A stretch of 6,227 nt of DNA from Gammaproteobacteria bacterium. Lineage in GTDB: Bacteria > Pseudomonadota > Gammaproteobacteria > Pseudomonadales > Azotimanducaceae. The notes beneath the pieces are model-generated. The model did no database searches, was not told the DNA's origin, and saw nothing but the letters and a program-made list of their open reading frames with translations. Where the stretch lies: NCBI GenBank assembly GCA_003228415.1, contig QIDL01000008.1, positions 1 to 6,227 of the forward strand, in the 5' to 3' direction. A program made the position numbers and the translations under genes. This document shows positions 1 to 5,270 of the stretch, piece by piece (the first letter of the stretch is position 1; each line of letters begins with the position of its first letter).

Positions 1-1292
1 GCAAAGTCGAATTCACCGGCTATGAATCGGAAAGCGCCGAAGCGACGATTACCGGAATTTTCGATAGTGAAGGCTCCGCCCTGGACAGCCTGGACGAGGG
101 TGAAAGCGGTGTGGTGGTTCTGGAACGCACACCATTTTACGGGGAATCGGGTGGCCAGATCGGGGACTCTGGAACACTCAGCAATGAAGCTGCAACTTTT
201 ACGGTCGAAGACACCCAGATCAGCGGGGATCAGAGGCTCCACGTTGGCCGACTGTCATCGGGGAAGATGGTGCTGGGTGGCCGTGTCACGGCACACATAG
301 ACACCGAGCGCCGTCGCCGGATAAAACTCAATCATTCTGCCACCCACCTGATGCATGCCGCATTGCGCGCGGTGCTTGGTGATCACGTGCAACAGAAAGG
401 CTCGCTGGTCGCACCGGACAGATTGAGGTTCGACTTTTCCCATCCGGACCCCATGAAACCGGATGAGCTGGCGTCGGTAGAGCAGCTTGTTAACGAACAG
501 ATTCAGGCCAATAGCAGCGTCGATGTGGTGCTGATGAGTTACGACGAAGCGATAGACAGCGGTGCGATGGCGCTGTTTGGCGAAAAATACGGCGCGCAAG
601 TCCGAGTGCTGACGATGGGTGGCGGGTACTCGGTGGAACTGTGCGGTGGTACTCACGTGCAGCGAACCGGTGACATTGGCCTGTTTCGGATCACCGCGGA
701 AACCGGAATTGCTGCCGGAATAAGGCGGATCGAGGCGATCACCGGTCCTGGGGCATTGGCATGGACGGCAGAAACCGAAACTCTGTTGAACGCTGTGGCC
801 GGCCTGCTCAAAGGGTCGCGCTTAGATGTCGCGGACAAGGTCACGGCGCTACTTGAAGAAAATCGAATGTTAGGCAGAGAGCTTTCCGGTTTGCAGCAGC
901 GGCTGGCCGCCGATCAGGGGGCCGATCTGGCAGATCGGTCTGTTGAGGTTGCAGGCATCAATGTGCTGGCGGCCAGGGTTGAGGGAGATGGTAAATCGTT
1001 GATGCAGACGCTGGATACCCTGAAATCCAAGCTGGGCACCGCCGTCATCGTGCTGGGTCATGTCGACGGAGAGAAGGTGAGTCTGCTCGCGGGCGTGAGT
1101 AAGGATCTTACCGATCGCTTGAAGGCGCCCGAGGTGATCGACGCCGTCGGGGCGCAGGTGGGTGCAAAGGGAGGTGGCCGGCCGGATATGGCCAGAGCGG
1201 GTGGTGGCGATCGACCTGAGGCACTGCAAGGTGCTCTTGATTCGGTGGCCGACTGGGTACGAAATCGGCTTGGCGACCAGGTAGAGCCGTGA
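1..1292 (+). CDS. alaS: Alanyl-tRNA synthetase, C-terminal half (5' end outside window)
   Basis: Cytoplasmic enzyme that charges tRNA-Ala with alanine and edits mischarged Ser and Gly. The frame is open from base 3, giving 429 visible codons, about half of the usual 870 or so; the aminoacylation core is outside the window. The fragment starts just before TPFYGESGGQIGD, the entry to the editing domain. Zinc/editing residues are visible: HSATH at fragment residues 111-115 and CGGTH at 214-218. A linker with coiled-coil character (LLEENRMLGRELSGLQQRL) follows, then the C-Ala domain with the glycine-rich GGGRPDMA motif near the end. The stop TGA (1290-1292) overlaps the GTG start of lysC, so the two are probably cotranscribed and translationally coupled. 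No damage is seen. An ATG at 111 is an internal Val-Val-Leu region, not the real start. Identification is certain at family level. Confidence 0.98.
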   Translation, partial: KVEFTGYESESAEATITGIFDSEGSALDSLDEGESGVVVLERTPFYGESGGQIGDSGTLSNEAATFTVEDTQISGDQRLHVGRLSSGKMVLGGRVTAHIDTERRRRIKLNHSATHLMHAALRAVLGDHVQQKGSLVAPDRLRFDFSHPDPMKPDELASVEQLVNEQIQANSSVDVVLMSYDEAIDSGAMALFGEKYGAQVRVLTMGGGYSVELCGGTHVQRTGDIGLFRITAETGIAAGIRRIEAITGPGALAWTAETETLLNAVAGLLKGSRLDVADKVTALLEENRMLGRELSGLQQRLAADQGADLADRSVEVAGINVLAARVEGDGKSLMQTLDTLKSKLGTAVIVLGHVDGEKVSLLAGVSKDLTDRLKAPEVIDAVGAQVGAKGGGRPDMARAGGGDRPEALQGALDSVADWVRNRLGDQVEP

Positions 1293-2527
1293 CCGTCATC
1301 GTTCAGAAGTATGGTGGCACCAGTGTCGGTAGCGTGGAACGGATTCAGGCCGTTGCCGAGCGCATCTGCAGGTATCGTGATTCGGGTACTCAGGTCCTTG
1401 CGGTGGTCTCCGCCATGAGCGGTGAAACCAATCGGCTTGAAAGCCTGGGTCGTAGCGTCGCCGGGAAACCGCTGGCGCGCGAAATGGACGTGCTGCTTGC
1501 CTCGGGAGAACAGGTCACGATCGCTCTGCTCGCCATGGCGCTCAACGAGCGGGGATGCCGGGCCAGATCGTATCTTGGCGATCAGATCTGTATTCGCACG
1601 GATGGCAACTTCGGTCGTGCACGAATCAAGGACATCGATACCGAGGCGTTGAGAGCCGATCTGGCTGAGGGTATCACTCCGGTGATTGCCGGATTCCAGG
1701 GAGTCGATGCGGATGGAAATTTGAACACCCTGGGTCGTGGCGGTTCGGATACGACGGCGGTTGCTATCGCGGCCGCCGTGGGGGTGGATGAGTGCCAGAT
1801 CTGCACGGATGTCGATGGTGTCTATACCGCCGATCCGCGAGTCGTGGATGATGCACGGCGCTTGCAGCAGATCACCTTCGAAGAGATGCTGGAGCTGGCC
1901 TCCCTTGGCTCCAAGGTCCTGCATCCGCGCTCGGTAGAATTCGCCGGTAAGTACCGTGTTCCCCTGCGAGTGCTTTCAAGCTTCGAAGAAGGACCTGGGA
2001 CGCTTATTACCAGTGAGAAGACAACCATGGAACAACCCATCGTATCGGGCATCGCGTATGCCCGGGATGAAGCCAAGATCACCATGTCCGGTGTCCCGGA
2101 CATTCCAGGCATCGCCTCGAAGATCCTGGGTCCGGTGAGCAGAGCGCCCATCGAAGTAGACATGATCGTGCAGAATACCGGGGCGGACGGCCTGACCGAC
2201 TTCACCTTCACCGTGAAACGAAGTGACCATGACAGAGCCCTGGAACTGCTGACGGCCGTGCAGCAATCGATCGGTGCCCGGGAACTCGCCGGTGACAACA
2301 AAATCGCCAAAATTTCTGTGGTGGGAGTGGGTATGCGCTCTCACGCTGGCGTCGCGACTCGCATGTTTGACGCCCTGGCGGCGGAGAACATCAATATTCT
2401 TATGATATCCACCTCGGAGATAAAAATATCCGTCGTGGTCGCCGAACGCTATCTTGAACTGGCCGTGCGCTGTATCCACAGCGAATTCGATCTGGGTGCG
2501 GATATCGTCGCCGAAGAAACAGCCTGA
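1289..2527 (+). CDS. lysC: Aspartate kinase (monofunctional, ACT-regulated)
   Basis: Phosphorylates L-aspartate with ATP, the first step to lysine, threonine, methionine and diaminopimelate. It has 412 aa, the normal length for the monofunctional proteobacterial enzyme. The kinase domain shows KYGGTSVG at residues 7-14, the nucleotide/substrate loop GRGGSDTT at 149-156 and TDVDGVYTADPR at 173-184. Two C-terminal ACT domains (about 265-335 and 340-405) carry the feedback-inhibitor sites; lysine and/or threonine inhibition is known for the family. The GTG start at 1289 was chosen because MTVIVQKYGG is the standard N-terminus; it shares GTGA with the alaS stop and has a purine-rich AGGTAGAG just upstream. 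An in-frame ATG at codon 247 could start a separate regulatory subunit (listed separately). In Pseudomonas the next gene is csrA/rsmA; here a tRNA follows directly. Confidence 0.98.
   Translation: MTVIVQKYGGTSVGSVERIQAVAERICRYRDSGTQVLAVVSAMSGETNRLESLGRSVAGKPLAREMDVLLASGEQVTIALLAMALNERGCRARSYLGDQICIRTDGNFGRARIKDIDTEALRADLAEGITPVIAGFQGVDADGNLNTLGRGGSDTTAVAIAAAVGVDECQICTDVDGVYTADPRVVDDARRLQQITFEEMLELASLGSKVLHPRSVEFAGKYRVPLRVLSSFEEGPGTLITSEKTTMEQPIVSGIAYARDEAKITMSGVPDIPGIASKILGPVSRAPIEVDMIVQNTGADGLTDFTFTVKRSDHDRALELLTAVQQSIGARELAGDNKIAKISVVGVGMRSHAGVATRMFDALAAENINILMISTSEIKISVVVAERYLELAVRCIHSEFDLGADIVAEETA
2012..2029 (+). promoter_or_regulatory. Possible internal translation start for a LysC beta subunit
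   Basis: A purine-rich AGTGAGAAG (2012-2020) stands six bases before an in-frame ATG (2027-2029, Met247 of LysC). Translation from here would give a 166-residue protein made only of the two ACT domains. In Bacillus and Corynebacterium aspartate kinases an internal start of this kind, at a similar point, makes the beta subunit of an alpha2beta2 enzyme. The match in position and size is suggestive. Whether it is used here is inference. Confidence 0.4.
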
Positions 2528-2572
2528 GCACTCTGGAGCTTGGATGATTTGCTGGTACACTTGCCGCAATTC

Positions 2573-2663
2573 GGAGAGGTGGCCGAGTGGCTGAAGGCGC
2601 TCCCCTGCTAAGGGAGTATAGGCTAATCCCCTATCGAGGGTTCGAATCCCTCCCTCTCCGCCA
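2573..2663 (+). tRNA. tRNA-Ser (anticodon GCT, reads AGC/AGU)
   Basis: A complete class II tRNA of 91 bases including encoded CCA. The acceptor stem GGAGAGG (2573-2579) pairs fully with CCTCTCC (2653-2659); discriminator G2660 and CCA 2661-2663 follow. The anticodon stem CTCCC (2600-2604) pairs with GGGAG (2612-2616) around the loop CTGCTAA, anticodon GCT at 2607-2609. A long variable arm follows, then a T arm with GAGGG and CCCTC around TTCGAAT. The gene starts 45 bases after the lysC stop. A TACACT (2556-2561) could be a -10 box, with only a weak -35 (CTGGAG), so an own promoter is possible but unproven. No clear terminator follows. tRNA 3' ends are common integration sites, but no second copy of this 3' end occurs in the window. 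Confidence 0.97.
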
Positions 2664-2911
2664 GATACGTTTCAGAATTGTTTTATTCCTATTGGCGTTT
2701 TTCAAACAGCCGAAAAGCTATTCTGAATAGCCCACCCGTATACCCACCGCTAAGTTGCTGTTTCTCACCACAACAACACCAACGTCAAGACGTATCGTCC
2801 CCTGCAATTGGCACATGCGTCTATGGGTCGATGGCCCGCGAGACGGCATGGGCCAGGGCGCTCACAATGTTGTCTGCATCGAGGAAACCCAAGTAGAGAT
2901 TTGTTGCGCTT
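2664..2911. other. Gene-poor junction between tRNA-Ser and the ychF/intI remnants
   Basis: About 250 bases with no intact gene. The first part (to about 2725) is AT-rich, unlike the flanking DNA. It holds a 15-base palindrome at 2717-2731 (GCTATTC, T, GAATAGC), too tightly folded for a normal hairpin loop and without a T tract, so not a convincing terminator. Just after it lies the sequence CCCACCCGTATACCCACCG. A plus-strand frame at 2678-2896 starts with ATG but has no family resemblance that I can see. The right part, read on the minus strand, looks like a protein C-terminus and is listed separately. I read the stretch as scar DNA left by rearrangement beside the tRNA. Confidence 0.6.
2717..2731. 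repeat. 15-base palindrome downstream of tRNA-Ser
   Basis: GCTATTC and GAATAGC are exact reverse complements around a single T. The symmetry suggests a protein-binding site or a crossover-type site more than an RNA hairpin. No function can be assigned. Confidence 0.5.
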
Positions 2912-2913
2912 GA
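2821..2913 (-). pseudogene. Possible C-terminal fragment of an unknown protein
   Basis: The minus strand reads, in the same frame as intI and directly after its TAA, a further stretch ending ...LYLGFLDADNIVSALAHAV followed by SRAIDP and TAG (2823-2821). It has no start codon of its own. Codons such as GTG AGC GCC CTG GCC CAT GCC GTC are rich in G/C at the third position, as in real genes of this genome, and the residues form a plausible amphipathic helix. I do not recognise the family. It may be a truncated gene tail left by the same rearrangement that clipped ychF, or chance. Confidence 0.3.
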
Positions 2914-2962
2914 TTACGTGGTGCAGGACGGGGACGTGATCCTGTTTCGATTCAATGTCTGA
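2912..2962 (+). pseudogene. ychF: 3' remnant of ychF (Obg-like ribosome-binding ATPase)
   Basis: The plus strand reads DYVVQDGDVILFRFNV followed by TGA (2960-2962). This is the conserved extreme C-terminus of YchF, in the TGS domain, which in relatives ends ...GKDYxVxDGDVxxFxFNV. Upstream of Asp (2912) the match is lost, and an in-frame TAG lies at 2894-2896, so only 16 codons remain of a protein of about 363 aa. It cannot function. The fragment runs head-on into the 3' end of the integron integrase gene, and its antisense supplies the last 16 or so codons of the integrase frame. The match is short but includes the exact C-terminus and stop, so chance is unlikely; no database check was possible. 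Confidence 0.7.
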
Positions 2963-3441
2963 AGGCCATCCAGCGGGCTTCTGACCCCTTTCGCACCCTT
3001 GTTTAGAACGTGTGTGTAAATCTGTGTAGTGCGAACGTCGCTGTGCCCGAGCAGTTCCTGAACCGTACGGATATCGTAGCCGGTTTCCAGAAGGCGCAGA
3101 CCGCTACCGTAGAGAAGGTTTGCGGCCAGCCAGGCAGTTCCTTCAATCTCTACGAGCAGACGGCCGACTTCAGATACGCTGAGAACCACTGGAAGGCGGT
3201 GTGGTCGCCTGGCACGTTGGATACCGTTCAGCCACGGAAGTTCAATGGCAAGGAATTGCTCAAGTTCTTGTGCACCCAACGTGCGAGGATGCTGCCTGCC
3301 GTGATGGCGTATGAAGAAGCGAATCCAGTACAGATAAGCTTTCTCTGTACGCCGGGAGAGGTCCAGCCGGCGCATCCGCATGCGTACTTCGTCGAGAAGT
3401 TGGGGCTTGTCCGGGTGATGTTTTCCTGCCATGGACGGCAT
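2914..3441 (-). pseudogene. intI: Integron integrase with two internal in-frame deletions
   Basis: IntI is the site-specific tyrosine recombinase that inserts cassettes at attI and excises them. The 175-codon frame keeps the N-terminal DNA-binding part (KPQLLDEVRMRM... SRRTEKAYLYWIRFFIRHHG), then the block ELPWLNGIQRARRPHRLPVVLS, then LLYGSGLRLLE with the box I Arg, then TGYDIRTVQELLGHSDVRTT, IYTH with the Tyr nucleophile, and GVRSPLD. Compared with IntI1 (337 aa), about 30 residues are missing at a junction near 3249/3250 and about 140 at a junction within 3084-3093. The second loss removes the IntI-specific insertion, the catalytic Lys and the HxxR motif, so recombinase activity should be gone. 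Both losses keep the reading frame. The natural stop is replaced by antisense ychF sequence. The start is Met at 3441 or, with better spacing from TGGA, Met at 3432. Confidence 0.93.
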
Positions 3442-3460
3442 TTCCAGCCGGGCGTATATT
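3432..3460 (+). promoter_or_regulatory. Candidate cassette promoter (Pc)
   Basis: TGGACG (3432-3437, four of six bases of TTGACA) and TATATT (3455-3460) are 17 bases apart and read towards the cassettes. The position, at the 5' end of intI and into attI, is where integrons usually carry Pc. A second, weaker candidate is TTGTCG (3483-3488) with TATGAA (3507-3512), spaced 18 bases. Cassette genes normally lack their own promoters, so one of these probably drives the SDR gene. Confidence 0.35.
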
Positions 3461-3467
3461 CGGACAC

Positions 3468-3473
3468 ATTATA
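3468..3473 (-). promoter_or_regulatory. -10 box of the intI promoter
   Basis: The minus strand has a perfect TATAAT here, about 30 bases before the intI start codons. No good -35 box stands 16 to 18 bases upstream; TTGATC (3503-3498) is 24 bases away, which is too far. I found no LexA-type CTGT-N8-ACAG box, although SOS control is common for integron integrases. Confidence 0.45.
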
Positions 3474-3558
3474 TGCCGTAATTGTCGGGCAGAAGGGGAT
3501 CAAGGCTATGAATTACTTGGGAAATGCACCACTTCCGGTGCAGGTTATCCGGACATGT

Positions 3559-3579
3559 TATCTGGTGTTTTGCCAGATA
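3559..3579. repeat. Hairpin next to the attI core
   Basis: TATCTGG and CCAGATA form a perfect 7-base stem around TGTTTTG, ending seven bases before the GTTAGCC core. No T tract follows on either strand, so it does not look like a terminator. It could be part of the attI structure or a remnant of an earlier site. Confidence 0.5.
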
Positions 3580-3586
3580 CATTAAG

Positions 3587-4557
3587 TTAGCCAGCAGCAA
3601 GAGGGGTGGCCGTTAAATCGGCAGTCGTGGTGACGGGAGCTTCGGGAGGAATCGGAAGCGCCTGTGTGTCGCTACTTCAAGAACTCGACTTCACTGTCCT
3701 CGCAGCCGTTCGGAGCGACGCGCAGGCCGAGGTTCTCCCCGCTGGCGCGAAGCCGTTCCGACTGGACCTTTCAGCGCCAGCTCGAATCGACGAGGCCATC
3801 GCCGAAGTGCTCTCCTTCAACATTCCTCTTCGAGGCCTCGTGAACAATGCGGGAATGTCTAGTGCTGGCGCGATTGAAGACGTTCCAATGGACACAATAC
3901 GCGACGTCTTCGAAATCAACCTCTTCGGCCCGCTTCAGCTGACTCGGGCGTTGCTTCCAAGCCTGCGACAAAGCAACGGTCGAGTCGTCAACGTCGGCTC
4001 CGGTGAAGGTTTTCTCGCGACTCCGCTCAACGCGCCCTACTGCATGGCGAAATATGCTCTTGAGGCATTCTCTGAATCGCTTCGCCTTGAGCTCGCAGGC
4101 TCAGGAGTTTCTGTCTCTGTTGTGTCCCCTGGGCAGACCGAGACCGCGATTCTCAAAGCTGCACGCGCGGACTTTCGAGAGCTGTCGACGAAATCATCCG
4201 GACCATACCAGTCGCTCATCGCACCGCGCGGTCGGATGGCTGACCGCACCGGAATGCCTCCGGCTCGCGTCGCTCAGGCCGTCGCGCGGGCCCTCACGTC
4301 CCGAAGCCCGCGTGCACGATACTTTGTCGGTGCTGATAGTCGCGGCGCGTTTCTGCTCGGGCGTCTCGCACCCGCTCGCGTTCGGGGGCTCTTCATGCGC
4401 TGGATCCTCGGCTTCAAGTAGGCGGTACTGGCTAACAAAGGCTTGCAGCTGACAACAGACAGCTGGGCGGTCCCGGATTCGGTAGCCTTCTGGCGTCGGG
4501 ACTCTGCGGCATGGCGTTGACGGTCAGCGCTGTCTGTTGCAGCTGAAGCCCGATCCG
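3587..4557 (+). mobile_element. Gene cassette 1 (SDR cassette)
   Basis: The cassette starts at TTAGCC after the attI crossover and ends at the G before TTAGGC. Its own R'' box GGCTAAC (4430-4436) is the exact complement of G plus its own first six bases (GTTAGCC). That is what a cassette shows when its ends come from the same circular molecule, so the boundaries are firm. It contains one gene, starting 19 bases in, and a 134-base attC. Confidence 0.9.
3606..4421 (+). CDS. Short-chain dehydrogenase/reductase (classical SDR)
   Basis: A cytosolic NAD(P)(H)-dependent oxidoreductase of 271 aa, normal for classical SDRs of this length class. The Rossmann-fold cofactor motif TGASGGIG is at residues 10-17. 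NNAG is at 80-83, the active-site Asn in INLFG at 105, Ser at 132, and the catalytic pair in YCMAK at 145 and 149. SPGQTET at 174-180 is the usual PG loop. The substrate cannot be told from sequence. The GTG at 3606 is the only sensible start: an in-frame TAG lies at 3588-3590, and the glycine motif begins soon after. The AAGAGGGG ahead of it runs right up to the start codon, so initiation may be weak. It is the first cassette gene, closest to the presumed Pc, and therefore likely the best expressed. The frame is intact. Confidence 0.93.
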   Translation: MAVKSAVVVTGASGGIGSACVSLLQELDFTVLAAVRSDAQAEVLPAGAKPFRLDLSAPARIDEAIAEVLSFNIPLRGLVNNAGMSSAGAIEDVPMDTIRDVFEINLFGPLQLTRALLPSLRQSNGRVVNVGSGEGFLATPLNAPYCMAKYALEAFSESLRLELAGSGVSVSVVSPGQTETAILKAARADFRELSTKSSGPYQSLIAPRGRMADRTGMPPARVAQAVARALTSRSPRARYFVGADSRGAFLLGRLAPARVRGLFMRWILGFK

Positions 4558-4563
4558 TTAGGC
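4430..4563 (+). repeat. attC: attC site of cassette 1
   Basis: R'' GGCTAAC (4430-4436) and R' GTTAGGC (4557-4563) bound the site, with crossover after G4557. Inside, 4440-4463 pairs with 4529-4550 in a long stem. Only two bases, G4445 and A4452, are left unpaired on one arm; these are classic extrahelical bases that give the folded bottom strand its polarity. An inner GTCCCG/CGGGAC stem extends the fold. The R' box belongs to the next cassette, so its pairing with R'' has one mismatch. Confidence 0.93.
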
Positions 4564-4630
4564 GGCTGTGAGACATCGCCCATTGACCACCGGTGTGAGA
4601 TAGTTGACTCTTGGAGATTCAGCGTGAACG

Positions 4631-4849
4631 ATGTTCGAGAAAATGCCCGATTATCAAAGTCTTAGCATCGAGGAACGTCTTCAGATCGTAGAAGACATCT
4701 GGGATAGTATCGCCGTCGATGCGGATCAATTGCCCGTGTCACCAGCACAGAAACGGGAACTCGACAAGAGACTGGAACGCTTGGTGCGCGAAGGATCAGA
4801 TGGTATCGATGCAAGAGCGTTTGTTTCAGATCTCAAATCGAGGTTGTGA
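4631..4849 (+). CDS. Addiction-module antitoxin (TIGR02574/PF09720 type)
   Basis: A 72-aa acidic protein with the hallmark order of this antitoxin family: LSIEERLQIVEDIWDSIA at residues 11-28, then LPVSPAQKRELDKRL, ending in a charged helix. In the family it binds and neutralises a RelE/ParE toxin and represses its own operon; protease lability is usual. The ATG at 4631 lies 13 bases after GGAGA (4613-4617); a second in-frame ATG at 4643, four codons on, is also possible. The stop TGA (4847-4849) overlaps the toxin's GTG by GTGA, so the pair is translationally coupled with the antitoxin first, the normal order. Family assignment is firm by motif; DNA binding has not been shown. Confidence 0.9.
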   Translation: MFEKMPDYQSLSIEERLQIVEDIWDSIAVDADQLPVSPAQKRELDKRLERLVREGSDGIDARAFVSDLKSRL

Positions 4850-5136
4850 CGCTTCGCCTCCAACGAGAGGCGGCACGCGACATCGAAAAAGCTGCGTTCT
4901 GGTACGACAGCCAACGTCTAGGCTTGGGAACTCACTTCGCGGATGAAATCTACGCCATATTCGACCGCATTGAGGAAAGTCCGCGTTCCTTCCCAGTCGT
5001 ACACGAAAGTCTCCGGCGAGCCGTTGTCCGAGTGTTCCCGTTCTGCGTTTTTTTCCGAGAAACAGCAGATGCGATCGACATCGTCGCAGTCTTGCATGGA
5101 AGTCGTGATCCGGTGGAATGGCAATCGCGAGTCTAG
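4846..5136 (+). CDS. RelE/ParE-family toxin
   Basis: A 96-aa basic protein. The N-terminal helices (EAARDIEKAAFWYDSQRLGLG) and the C-terminal strands (RRAVVRVFPFCVFFRE ... DIVAVLHGSRDPVEW) are the typical RelE/ParE superfamily layout, with the conserved Arg residues at 57-62 and the HGSRDP-xxW end. RelE members cut mRNA on the ribosome and ParE members poison gyrase; sequence alone does not decide, though the AVLHGSRDP..W ending is common in ParE-like members. The start is GTG at 4846, coupled to the antitoxin. The frame is intact and should encode an active toxin. In integrons such pairs are thought to stabilise the array by post-segregational killing. Confidence 0.9.
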   Translation: MTLRLQREAARDIEKAAFWYDSQRLGLGTHFADEIYAIFDRIEESPRSFPVVHESLRRAVVRVFPFCVFFRETADAIDIVAVLHGSRDPVEWQSRV

Positions 5137-5151
5137 AAACTACCGGCGGCC

Positions 5152-5249
5152 GTCTAACAGGCGATCTAGCGGACCTCTTTACCTGTCACTTCTTTTGCTT
5201 GCGCAAAAGAACCGCCAGGCGGCGTCGGCCGCTTATCTTGGCGTTAGAC
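5152..5249 (+). repeat. attC: attC site of cassette 2
   Basis: R'' GTCTAAC (5152-5158) and R' GTTAGAC (5243-5249) are perfectly complementary. The inner arms, with GATCTAGCGG on the left and CCGCTTATC on the right, pair with a bulge. The middle carries a perfect 9-base stem TTCTTTTGC/GCAAAAGAA (5190-5198 and 5203-5211) with a 4-base loop TTGC. That hairpin resembles the CTTTTG...CAAAAG palindromes widespread in proteobacterial intergenic DNA. Confidence 0.9.
5190..5211. repeat. Perfect hairpin inside attC of cassette 2
   Basis: A 9-base perfect stem with a 4-base loop, flanked by TCAC on the left and CCGCC on the right. It probably forms the tip of the folded attC and may also end transcripts from the toxin gene, although no T tract follows. 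Confidence 0.7.
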
Positions 5250-5270
5250 GATAGGGATAGGAGTTCCAAG

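Larger units (their letters stand above)
3442..3592 (+). other. attI: attI-like recombination region with core GTTAGCC
   Basis: This is the segment between the intI start and the first cassette. It ends in the core GTTAGCC (3586-3592), where recombination falls between G3586 and T3587. The preceding ...ATTAA before the core resembles the AAACAAA-GTTAG context of attI1. It carries two hairpins: TGCACC/GGTGCA (3525-3530 and 3537-3542, 6-base loop) and TATCTGG/CCAGATA (3559-3565 and 3573-3579, 7-base loop). An imperfect direct repeat is also present: bases 3461-3475 match 3550-3564 at 12 of 15 positions. IntI-binding repeats cannot be assigned by eye. Confidence 0.7.
4558..5243 (+). mobile_element. 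Gene cassette 2 (toxin-antitoxin cassette)
   Basis: It runs from TTAGGC after the crossover in the previous attC to the G before TTAGAC. It carries two overlapping genes and a 98-base attC, with a 73-base leader before the first gene, long enough to hold a promoter of its own, as is typical for toxin-antitoxin cassettes. Its R'' box (GTCTAAC) is not the exact complement of its own start (TTAGGC), differing at one base. Confidence 0.88.

Noticed and set aside
1058..1924. 288-codon open frame on the minus strand across alaS and lysC
   Set aside because: It lies antisense to two certain genes, spans their junction, and its residues (many His, Arg, Ser and Thr in low-complexity runs) resemble no family. 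It is a by-product of GC-rich codon use.
2728..2760. CCCACCCGTATACCCACCG after the tRNA as a trace of a P4-type island integrase
   Set aside because: It vaguely recalls upstream regions of tRNA-targeting integrases, but no integrase codons and no second tRNA 3' end are present.
2660..3580. Direct repeat GCCAGATAC at the tRNA 3' end (2660-2668) and just before the attI core (3572-3580)
   Set aside because: It could suggest attL/attR of an island, but a 9-base repeat is expected many times by chance in a window this size and there is no extension on either side.
3010..3585. 191-codon open frame on the plus strand across intI and attI
   Set aside because: It is mostly antisense to the clearly recognised integrase, and its last part crosses attI up to one base before the core. 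No motifs are seen.
3442..3586. LexA box controlling intI
   Set aside because: Looked for CTGT-N8-ACAG on both strands near the TATAAT box; none found.
4003..4452. 149-codon plus-strand frame overlapping the SDR gene
   Set aside because: It is a frame shadow within an SDR whose catalytic motifs are all in the other frame.
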